Positions 17,807-25,900 of a stretch of 41,987 nucleotides of DNA are shown one piece after another. Source of the stretch: Paenibacillus albidus (GTDB taxonomy: Bacteria > Bacillota > Bacilli > Paenibacillales > Paenibacillaceae). Each line of letters begins with the position of its first letter. Position 1 is the first letter of the stretch. Below the pieces are notes generated by a model. It made no database searches. It saw only the letters and a list, made by a program, of their open reading frames with translations, and was not told the DNA's origin. The stretch spans positions 1-41,987 of the forward strand of contig NZ_BMKR01000051.1 of NCBI RefSeq assembly GCF_014644435.1, written 5' to 3'. A program made the translations under genes and the position numbers.

Positions 17807-18445
17807 TCAATCCGCTTTCAGCTGCATTTTGCGCAGAAGTTTCACCACGGCACTCCGGTTCTTCGCATCCTTCATATACTGGGGCAGGCGGTATGATGCA
17901 GCACGTTTGTACACGCCGGTAGGCTTCTGACGAATCGAGGCAGACAGATAGGCGATCAAATAATTCAAATGTTTGCGGTTCACTGCCCATACCGGCTTGC
18001 CCCGGAAATAGTCCAGATAATACAGCTCCAGCCCAAAGACCGGATCTGAGGAGCGGCGGATATCCCGGTACACGGTGTACCTGGCCGCAGGTTTCTGATT
18101 GACCGGGACCTGATTCGCTTTACCGCAGTGAGGGCAGGAGAGGCGAATGTTCTTGTGCGGCATCTGCAACTTCTCCCCCAATTCTACGTTGAACCACCGT
18201 TCGCAGCTCTGGCAGATACCGCTTGCCGTGAAGCGGTACACAGGCTGTTCCACCTTATGAAAAAAACATTTCGTACACCGCACCTCCCGCCGCCCTTCCT
18301 TAAGGGTGATGTGGGCAAGCTGGCTGCATTCCGGGCATTTCACCGCCACATGTCCCCCGGTAAGGCCACTTGTGCTATCTGAATACGGCTCGGCCAGATG
18401 ATAAAAAGAATAAGGCTCACCCAGTTCATCCACAAACCGCCGCAT
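17807..18445 (-). CDS. Zinc-ribbon protein of unknown function
   Basis: A 212-residue cytoplasmic protein with four CxxC knuckles: CPEC and CTKC (about 37-60), CQSC near 78 and CPHC near 104. The first pair fits a TFIIB-like zinc ribbon, the second pair another. The C-terminal 100 residues are basic and Tyr/Arg-rich with no metal ligands. It may bind nucleic acid, but nothing identifies a role. AAAGGAGG lies 8-9 bases before the ATG. It is the last gene of a compact four-gene operon and begins 23 bases after the SMI1-like gene. Confidence 0.7.
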   Translation of the reverse strand: MRRFVDELGEPYSFYHLAEPYSDSTSGLTGGHVAVKCPECSQLAHITLKEGRREVRCTKCFFHKVEQPVYRFTASGICQSCERWFNVELGEKLQMPHKNIRLSCPHCGKANQVPVNQKPAARYTVYRDIRRSSDPVFGLELYYLDYFRGKPVWAVNRKHLNYLIAYLSASIRQKPTGVYKRAASYRLPQYMKDAKNRSAVVKLLRKMQLKAD

Positions 18446-18468
18446 AACACTCCCTCCTTTTATAGTTC

Positions 18469-19092
18469 TTATCCGTAGAAAAATTTCATAAATGACGCTA
18501 AGTTCTGCTCCCCGGCATAAGGCGTTACCGCGTCAGCGACCTCTTGCAGGAACACCGCGCTCCATTCAAAAGTCTCTTCGTCATACGCCTCCTTCCCGCT
18601 CCATTCCCCGTATTCAACCTGAAGTGCAGCGCCTAACGCGGTAAGAAACCCGGCGAAGCTGTCCGCCACTGGTAAAGGGAGGCCGGATTCGTACCCCGCA
18701 TACACGGGAGTCCCGGCTTCATGCGTGGAAGCAATCACCGGCTCCCCGTTATGCAGCGCAATCAGCTGCCAGCCTTCCTTCCAGTAATCCGGCTGCTCAA
18801 CGAGCGGCGTATCGTACGGATCAAAATCCGGGGCTGGGGCGGGCCAGCGGTATCCGAAGGATTGCACGAATAATTGTTCCGGTGCCAGCAGATCCAGCGG
18901 CCTTCCGGCCAGATCGAATCCCGTTCCTTGTACAGGAGCCGCCTGTCCATAGAAATAGAGCAGTTCCTTGGATAAATGAACCGGATCATTCCATTCAAAA
19001 TCCGCGGAAAGCGGCTTGAACTCCCCAGGTTGTCCATACTGCCAATGCAGCTGGGTAAAGCGGGTCAACGCTTGTTCCAGTGTAATTTCCAC
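18469..19092 (-). CDS. SMI1/KNR4 (SUKH)-like protein
   Basis: About 207 residues with the rhythm of the SMI1/KNR4 or SUKH fold: WQLIALHNGEPVIASTHEAG, then GTPVYAGYESGLPLPVADSF and AGFLTALGAAL, the last part being the most diagnostic. SUKH proteins are often immunity proteins against polymorphic toxins, though many are housekeeping. No cysteines or membrane segments. The frame can be opened at ATG 19131, but AAAGGAG lies 9 bases before GTG 19092 (Val-Glu-Ile-Thr), which is preferred; the upstream ATG lacks a ribosome site. Third gene of the operon running from 20319 to 17807. Confidence 0.55.
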   Translation of the reverse strand: MEITLEQALTRFTQLHWQYGQPGEFKPLSADFEWNDPVHLSKELLYFYGQAAPVQGTGFDLAGRPLDLLAPEQLFVQSFGYRWPAPAPDFDPYDTPLVEQPDYWKEGWQLIALHNGEPVIASTHEAGTPVYAGYESGLPLPVADSFAGFLTALGAALQVEYGEWSGKEAYDEETFEWSAVFLQEVADAVTPYAGEQNLASFMKFFYG

Positions 19093-19130
19093 CGCAGGTC
19101 TCTCCTTTCTGTTACCTATCTGGAGTTTCA

Positions 19131-19772
19131 CTAAATGAAACCCAGCACCTTCAACTCTTCCATCGCCGCTGCCACATCCCGCTCCGGGTTCAGCTCCGCA
19201 ATAACCGCTTCCGTCACCGGCTGCCCGTTATAGATATATTGCACTGCGGATAAAGAGATCGGCTTGTCGAAATAGGTACCTGCCCAATCCGCATATTCTT
19301 CCGGTGTCGGTTCCAGGAATCCCAGCAGGAAGTCAGCCCCGTCATCCAGCCCTTCGGCATCTGCCGGTTCACCTGCTCTCCATTCAGCATCGTCGCTGCT
19401 CCGCCATAGGCAAAACGTCGTATCGTCCGCATCAAAAACATCCGGGTCACGCCGTAAATAAGCAAGCAGCCCGGCAGGCACCTCATCGTAAATGCCCGGC
19501 CAGACCTCATATTCTTCCCGGGCATGCGGACTCATTGCTGACATATGGTCAAACCCTTTGAGGACCACTCCCTCCGGAGCAAAAACAACATGCATATTGT
19601 CACCCGCACCGTTGTCCACAATGCCAAGAGTTGCCTCTGCTGTCCAGTCCGGCTCATAGAGGTGCACTCGCAGCCACTTTGTTTCGCTCATAATCAGGTC
19701 CAGTGCGGCGAGCTTCCGCCACAACATCCGCAGTGCCTCCGGTTCCGGCAAAGGATGTTCACATTTCTTCAT
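19131..19772 (-). CDS. Conserved protein of unknown function in the lipoprotein/SMI1-like operon
   Basis: About 213 residues, acidic, soluble, with no family I can name. Features: a basic N-terminal helix (EALRMLWRKLAALDL), a Trp/Tyr/Asp-rich centre (GFDHMSAMSPHAREEYEVWPGIY split over two segments), and a C-terminus rich in Glu. The lack of signal or membrane segments puts it in the cytoplasm. The frame is open to 19820, overlapping the lipoprotein gene, but the ATG at 19772 follows a G-rich GGGGG and lies 4 bases after the lipoprotein stop, which fits coupled translation. The context with a lipoprotein and an SMI1-like protein is compatible with an immunity-type cluster; this is inference. 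Confidence 0.7.
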   Translation of the reverse strand: MKKCEHPLPEPEALRMLWRKLAALDLIMSETKWLRVHLYEPDWTAEATLGIVDNGAGDNMHVVFAPEGVVLKGFDHMSAMSPHAREEYEVWPGIYDEVPAGLLAYLRRDPDVFDADDTTFCLWRSSDDAEWRAGEPADAEGLDDGADFLLGFLEPTPEEYADWAGTYFDKPISLSAVQYIYNGQPVTEAVIAELNPERDVAAAMEELKVLGFI

Positions 19773-19776
19773 CTGC

Positions 19777-20319
19777 CTATTCGCCCCCTTTGATCTCTGA
19801 CCATTCCTTGGTGAAGACATCGAACTTTATGCTCATTGCCTGTTCATCCTTGGTAACATCACCATACAGAAATCCGTCCTTGTATCCGCCCTGTATCCAG
19901 TTTTCAGATGCAGCCACCAGCCCGTTATCGTCCAGAATAGCCTGCGATAACTCCACCAGCTGTGCAAGATACTTATTGCCATCCTGAATATCCGTGAAAC
20001 CGGACGCAGCTTTCATAACAAGATTGGTCAGTGGCATGCCGGAAGTCTCGTCATACACCGTACCTGTATTGGCGTTTACGCCATATGTTGTGCCGTTAGC
20101 CCCCGTATCGGATGGATTAGAGCTGAATATAAATTGATCTTCTTTTTGGGAGAACTGCCAATCCTGTACCTTCATCTTCTCGGCCATCAGGCTCTTCACC
20201 TCTTGTTCATCCAGCGGCAGCTCCGCTGCCGAAGAAGAGGCGCTGCAGCCGGCCAGTATCAGGACAATGCCCAAGACTGCCGCCATTTTTTTCATCATGC
20301 TCCATCGAAAGTTCATCAT
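19777..20319 (-). CDS. Small surface lipoprotein
   Basis: A 180-residue predicted lipoprotein. The N-terminus has Lys residues, a hydrophobic stretch (MAAVLGIVLILAGC) and the lipobox LAGC; acylation would fall on Cys25, leaving a Ser/Ala linker. The mature part (LMAEKMKVQDWQF; GTTYGVNANTGTVYDETSG) resembles small PepSY/YpeB-like or cystatin-like extracytoplasmic domains but is not assignable with confidence. AAAGGAG is 6 and 9 bases before two adjacent ATGs. First gene of the operon that runs to 17807. The MITE copy at 20399-20710 lies 80 bases upstream and may border or replace its promoter. Confidence 0.78.
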   Translation of the reverse strand: MMNFRWSMMKKMAAVLGIVLILAGCSASSSAAELPLDEQEVKSLMAEKMKVQDWQFSQKEDQFIFSSNPSDTGANGTTYGVNANTGTVYDETSGMPLTNLVMKAASGFTDIQDGNKYLAQLVELSQAILDDNGLVAASENWIQGGYKDGFLYGDVTKDEQAMSIKFDVFTKEWSEIKGGE

Positions 20320-20398
20320 CTTACACTCCTTTACTTTACTCTACTTCTCTCTACTCTACTTACAAAACAACACTTTGACATCCTATATTTTACTATAC

Positions 20399-20710
20399 TA
20401 TATAAGCTGAACTTAAATTCTCTAATTGGGATTTGATCATGACTACGGCAAATGTTTGGACTTCCGGCCGCTGTTGTCTGCAGATTTCTTTATTTATACC
20501 ATTGTTTATGGTTGAAATCTGCAGACAAAGGCGGTCGCTTCCGCTCCTCCAGTTCCAAAATTCCCCTCCGTCACTCTTCCCTTATTCTTAAAGATTCAGA
20601 TTCAATTTATATAGCATTTGAAATCCGGCGGTCGCTTCCGCTCCCCCAGTTCCAAAATTCCCCTCCGTCACTTATACCTCTTATTCAGTTTTAAAAGTTC
20701 AGCTTATATA
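20399..20710 (+). mobile_element. MITE-like element, copy 2, with a duplicated right end
   Basis: Perfect 16-bp terminal inverted repeats, TATATAAGCTGAACTT (20399-20414) and AAGTTCAGCTTATATA (20695-20710). The inside is the reverse complement of the element at 11002-11218, including the hairpin built on GAAATCTGCAGACAA. The segment starting GGCGGTCGCTTCCGCTC near 20532 is repeated from about 20627, so the right end is present twice and the element is about 95 bp longer than copy 1. No protein is encoded. It fills most of the gap 20320-20822. Confidence 0.88.
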
Positions 20711-20822
20711 ATCATACTCACTGGAAATCACCGCTCATCAAGCAGCACTCATTATTATGTAATTACGCGCAGGCTCCCAGGTCGCGGCAGCCAAGTAATG
20801 CATCCTTCTTTAGGAAAAAGCT

Positions 20823-21611
20823 TCAGGATTTCACCAGCATCCGGCTAAGGAACCGGTTCATCAGCAGCGGCAGCGAGATCAGGATCGGCGGGTCGTCGAG
20901 ACGCGGGACATGCAGCCGGACCTCCTGATAAGGAACCCTCGTATATGGCTGGACGACGATGGGGTTTCTGGACCTTGTACGCAACGTACGGTGCGGAAGC
21001 AGAACATCCACCGCAGCGGTTCCCCAGGCAATGGAGGTTGCCATCAGAAAATAGGTACCGGGCTTCACATTCGAGAAGCTGAACTTGCCAAGTTCGGACA
21101 GCAGGGTGCCGTAGAGAGGAAATCCTTCGGGGATAGGCCGCGCGAATAATCCGATCAGGATTACGCCCTGAAAAGGAACCTCCGCCTCAACTGTGCCCTG
21201 GATGGTGTTATAGGGCAACTGCCCGGGATAGATCCCCTTCCATTCGCCAAGCCTCTGCAAAGCATTCATATGGTTGTCCGCCTCCAGCCTGGAATTGCGG
21301 AATTCCGCAGGTGTCGCGCCAACGCGCCCGGCAAATCGTGTAGTGAAGGTGCCAAGGCTTTGCTGCCCAATCTCCAGCGCGATATCGCGGATGCCCAGAT
21401 CCGTCTGGAGGAGCAGATCCTTGGCTTTTTGCAGCCGCACAGAAGAGACGTAATATAAAGGCGGCAGGCCGATTCTCTTTTTGAATACACGTGTGAAATG
21501 ATAGGGACTGTAGCCTGCGTAGCTGGCCAGCTTGGAGAGGGGGAGCGGATCGTAGATATGCTGATGAATATACGCAATAACACCGTCAATTTCCGGATAG
21601 GGATTCGTCAC
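20823..21611 (-). CDS. AraC-family transcriptional regulator
   Basis: Regulator of about 262 residues. The N-terminal 110 residues hold two AraC helix-turn-helix motifs (LSKLASYAGYSPYHFTRVFK; IRDIALEIGQQSLGTFTTRF). The second contains GQQSL where most members have GF-S, a deviation at the recognition helix. The C-terminal 150 residues (PFQGVILIGLFARPIPEGF; GTYFLMATSIAWG) are unlike the GyrI domain of the neighbour at 15341 and look like a beta-rich ligand domain of unknown specificity. The frame extends to 21683 without a ribosome site; GTG 21611 with AGAGG about 12 bases upstream gives the usual short lead-in, so the start is tentative. Confidence 0.82.
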   Translation of the reverse strand: MTNPYPEIDGVIAYIHQHIYDPLPLSKLASYAGYSPYHFTRVFKKRIGLPPLYYVSSVRLQKAKDLLLQTDLGIRDIALEIGQQSLGTFTTRFAGRVGATPAEFRNSRLEADNHMNALQRLGEWKGIYPGQLPYNTIQGTVEAEVPFQGVILIGLFARPIPEGFPLYGTLLSELGKFSFSNVKPGTYFLMATSIAWGTAAVDVLLPHRTLRTRSRNPIVVQPYTRVPYQEVRLHVPRLDDPPILISLPLLMNRFLSRMLVKS

Positions 21612-21704
21612 CTCTGTGCTGCACCTCTTCCTGCTCTGTATGAATGAAGATATTAGAACATCAGTTCGCGTATATTTTAACATAAATTTGAAGGATATGG
21701 AACA

Positions 21705-21960
21705 ACAAAAAGAGGCACTCTCAAGAGTAGGTTTTGCTACGCATGAGACAGGCCTCTATCGTTTTTGGTCATTGGCGGCTTGTGGAACAACAATCCTTCG
21801 GAGCGTCTATCCAAGGGTCTACATACAGCTTACCCGAAGAACAAAATCACCCTGGCGGGTGAATAACAACTCGGGCTTACGATGCCGGATTGTTGTATAA
21901 TAGGCAAGATTATCGTCACTTGGCTTGCTTAGAACTCACATTGTTGTACAACGTGCACAA
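21705..21960 (-). mobile_element. Insertion-sequence debris: IS1182 3' end and possible IS110 leader fragment
   Basis: On the minus strand 21782-21756 encodes QAANDQKR and a stop, identical to the end-region of the transposase remnant at 37343-37837 (QAANDQKRRAAVLQ). It is followed by a hairpin with arms AGAGGC and GCCTCT (21711-21757) and a run of T, like the terminator in the other copy. Immediately upstream, 21783-21900 contains AAGCTGTATGTAGACCC and CTCCGAAGGATTG, loosely like the IS110 leader at 39850-39905; that part is only suggestive. Confidence 0.45.
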
Positions 21961-22345
21961 CTCTCGCCCCTATAGCGTGGTTAAGACAATTGTTGACTGT
22001 GCGATTTTGCGTGGGTTCCTCTGCGGACACGATGAGGCCCCTTTTCACGATCTATCTGCGGCTGATGCGGACAGGAATTCCGTTATTGGGGAGGATTCGT
22101 CTATTCAGCAGAACAAACGGACAGAGATTCCGCTAATTGTCCCCTCTCCCCTCATTCTAGGCTCAAACGAACGATATAACGGCTCCTGAGTCCGAATTCG
22201 CCAGGAAAGCAGACTTTTTCGCAAAATAGGGTTTTCTATGTCCGCTTGACTCCGCTAATGGAGCCCAATCCTCCTGCACCGCCTATTTTATTTGAAGCTT
22301 CCAAGATATCCACATTTTTGGGCATTACAAATTTCCTAAACGAAA
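21961..22345. repeat. Gene-free region with short dyad repeats
   Basis: No coding sequence is supported. Around 22068-22144 the segments GGACAGGAATTCCGTTATT and CGGACAGAGATTCCGCTAAT are two diverged copies of the same unit, about 50 bp apart. Near 22181-22194 the minus strand reads CGGACTCAGGAGCC, which shares CGGACTCAG with the inverted repeat at 4240-4321. The stretch looks like decayed intergenic repeats of this genome. Confidence 0.45.
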
Positions 22346-22390
22346 ACAAAAAGGGTGTCCCGGAGCCATTTGATGGCTTTGGGACACCCA
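22346..22390 (-). terminator. Terminator of the VOC protein gene
   Basis: GGGTGTCCC pairs with GGGACACCC, with an inner AGCCAT/ATGGCT stem, and on the minus strand is followed by TTTTTGTTTT. It lies about 18 bases beyond the stop codon. Confidence 0.85.
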
Positions 22391-22407
22391 GCGGTACGGC
22401 AACGAGC

Positions 22408-22824
22408 TTACCCCTCTGCAGGTGGCATTTCTTCCATAATGAAGACTTCCCACAGATGCCCGTCGAGATCCTTAAAGCTCCGGGTATACATAAATCCGTG
22501 GTCCACTGGATCATTGTAATGGCCTGCACCGGCAGCCAAAGCTTTGTTCACCACTTCGTCCACTTCTTCCCTGCTTCCGGCAGACAAAGCAACGATGACT
22601 TCCGCCTGCTCCGTTGTATCCCCGATGGCTTTATTCGTAAAGGATTTGAAGAATTCTTCCACCAGCAGCATGACATAAATATTCTCGCTGATAATCATAG
22701 AGGTCGCATTCTCGTCCGTCATCTGGGTATTGAACTCAAATCCGATCTCCGTAAAAAAGGCAATGGATTTCTTTAAATCCTTCACGGGCAAGTTGACAAA
22801 AATCTGCTTAGCTTGAAAAGCCAT
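22408..22824 (-). CDS. VOC (glyoxalase/bleomycin-resistance) family protein
   Basis: A 138-residue metalloenzyme-fold protein with two beta-alpha-beta-beta-beta modules. The first opens KQIFVNLPVKDLKKSIAFF, the second ends FKDLDGHLWEVF with the usual GHxWE motif, whose Glu is a metal-ligand candidate. The subgroup (often annotated as an extradiol dioxygenase or glyoxalase) does not give a substrate. ATG 22824 follows AGAGGTG; a GTG in frame at 22833 overlaps that site and is less likely. It has its own terminator. Confidence 0.88.
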   Translation of the reverse strand: MAFQAKQIFVNLPVKDLKKSIAFFTEIGFEFNTQMTDENATSMIISENIYVMLLVEEFFKSFTNKAIGDTTEQAEVIVALSAGSREEVDEVVNKALAAGAGHYNDPVDHGFMYTRSFKDLDGHLWEVFIMEEMPPAEG

Positions 22825-22922
22825 CGGAATCACCTCTGAATTGGAATATTTAACTATCCGAAGTATAACATAATTTCAAATTTTGATTTCTTATCAATTG
22901 CTCTCTTGAATTTTAACTGTAC

Positions 22923-25900
22923 TTACTCCGCCAGCTTAAGCAGCTTGGCCAGCATTTGTGCGGTCTCCTCACGCGAAGCCGCTGCCTTCGGATCAAATTG
23001 CTTACCGTTACTTCCGGCTGTGCTTCTGCCCGAAATAATCCCCGCCTGCTGCATTTGTTCTGCCGCTTCCAGGGCATAAGCGGAAATCTGCTGCTGGTCC
23101 GCAAATGCAGCACCGGCAGCACTCACAGGCAAGCTCCAGTCCATCGCTTCCGCCAAACGGTGAATCATCACAGCCAGCTGCTCCCGTGTAACGCCCGCCT
23201 TGGGATCAAAACGCCCCCCGCCAATGCCGCTGACAATACCGTTCCGGTTCCCCCAGGCAGCTGCTGCGGCATAATAGTCGCTTGGCTTCACATCCGTGAA
23301 GCTGCTCTCCGCCGCTGTACTCAGATCCGCGCCCCCCATGTGGGCTAGGAGCAGGGTAGCGTCCGCTCTGGTCAGTCCTGACTTTGGAGCGAATCTGCCT
23401 TCGCTGACGCCGGATATAACCTCCCGCGCAGCCAGGTACGTTATGGCATCCCGGGCATAGCTGTTCCCGATATCCGCAAAGGACACGGGGTTATACCCTA
23501 CAGCAAAGGTAGAGAAATGGTTGGCAGTAAAGGTCAAGGCCCCGGCTAAAGCGTCATAGCTGCTGTGCGGAATGGCTGAGAACACACCCTTCTCAGACCT
23601 GGAATAAGCAACCAGAGCCTTCGGGTCTTCGTCGGCAGACAACGTGTAAGGGATGTTGACAGTAACCCTGCCTTGGCCAAGTTGGCCCAGGGTCTTGCTT
23701 CCGGCACGGAGTGTAAGATCTACCACCGGACGGCCGCCCACCTTGGCCGAGGCAGCCGCAGTGGATTTGGCTACGGAGAAGGAAATCTCTTCCGTACCCG
23801 CCGCAGAACTTACGGCTTCCAGCGCAGCACGGTTGAAGCTCACGCTTCCGATTGCCGTATCCCAGGTCACTCTGCTGGCCGCACTGGTGCTAATCGCCTT
23901 GAACACACCGGCAGGAAGATTCAGCCTGACTTTCTGAGCCGCCCCATCGCTGTCCAGACGTACGACCAGTTCACCGTCTGCACCCGCAGTCATCCGTCCC
24001 ATTGCAGCTTCCAGTGTCTTCAAGTCTAATGTAGCCGAAGCTTGCCCAGCTGTATCCAGAACGCCATTGACCTTCAGAATCACTTTACTGCCTTCCACAG
24101 TTACATTAGGAGAAGAAGCCGCGCCGTTCGGGCTTGCGGCCGGACTTGGACTTGGTGACGAACCTGGCACCGTCCCCGGATTCGAGCCCGAATTGCCGCC
24201 TGGACTTGGAGCCGGGCTTGGGCTTGGGCTTGGCGATGGCTCTGGACTCGGCGCAACCGGATCAGCCTCCGACACGCTGACCTTGGCCTGAGCTTCGCCG
24301 TAGCCATCGGCACTGTACGCCGAGATCACAGCTTCCCCTTGAGTGAGCGGAGTCACCTTGCCGCTGCTGTCCACAGATGCCACCTCAGGATTCGAGGAGA
24401 TCCAGGTTGCCGTAGCAGCGCCTTCTCCTACAGGAACCACTGTTGCCTGAAGGCTTGCTGTTGCCCCACCTGCCTTCAAGGATAATGAAGCTTGATCCAG
24501 CGTCACCTTCGTTACATTCAATTGATAGACAGCTACCGTGCCTCCTACCTCATTCGCGACCAGCACGAGCGGCAGTCCCGTGGGGCTGGCCGTTGCCGGG
24601 ATATAATCGATCCCTTCCGGTCCGGTATCGGTATTCAGGTTGTTCTTCGGCGTGAATTCACGTGAATGGATGTAACTCACGAAGCCGGGCTGCTCCGGGT
24701 TCGTAACATCATAGGTCATCAGCCCGCCGATACGCTCCAGGCCTATGAAGGCCAGCGCTTTTTGGCCCACTTGGCCCACTTTGACATATTCCGGTTCCGG
24801 GCCTTTTTTGGGACTGCGGCTGTCCAAGGTCGTATTGCTGTTGCTGGCATTGAATACGTCCGGCAGACGCTCCGCCGTAATCTTCTCAAAATCACTGCCG
24901 CTGTCATACACCTGCTTCATCGTATCCGCATCCCAGATCGAGAAGGAACGCGCGCCATACATGTAAATCCCGTCATGACCCATGTCCGACATTACTTCCA
25001 CACCGTCATATTGCGATTGACCATTCAGGAACAACGCAGCAGGCGATTTCGGCAGCAGCAGCCCCTTCATGTCGCCTACCTTACTGGCATTGACTTTGCT
25101 GTCCCATTCCGTAGCATCGCCTTCATTGGCCGTGAACAGGTAAGACTTGCCGCCTACGCTATACCCCGAGATCCCGTCGGGCATGTAGACACCGTAGAAA
25201 GGTACGTTTTCCAGATGAATGCGGTCATCCTTGAGCAGATCCAGCGCGTTGCGGGGATCATTTAGATCCTTCACACCCAGCCCTTTCACCCACAGTACTT
25301 GCCTGGAAGCAATATCCACAGCCGCTATCGCATTATTCTCCTGAAGCGCGACATACGCCGTTCTCTGATCCCCGGACAATTCGATGAACTCCGGCTCAAG
25401 ATCCCTGACGGCATCTTCCTTTGCGCCTGCGCCCATAATCTGCTTCGTTACAGGGTCCGCTGCCCCGCGGATATGCACAAGATCGTCAATCACCGACGGG
25501 TCAGTGAATTTAACTTTATCTACGGAATTCAGCACCGTATCAATTACCGTTACGCTGCCCTCGGGGTCACCTTCCAGCGAACGCGGCTCTGCTTCATCCG
25601 CCGTCAGAATGTTCCGTCCATCCTTGGTGAACTTGACCATATCCGGTTGCACGCCCGCTTCATAGGAAGCCAGCAGCTCTCCGGAATAATCCAGCACTAG
25701 CACCTTGCCGTTTTTCATGCCGTCTGCTTCCTGAACAGCAACGGCGATCCGCTGAGTAGCGGTATTAATATCCACGCTGGTCAGATCCCCATATTGGAAC
25801 CCGTCCGTTTCGGACAACGCCTCAACATTAATACTGGTCTCCTTTTGCGGATGGGTGCCCTCTCCCAGGTTCACGATATCCACTGTCGCCGGATGGGAGG

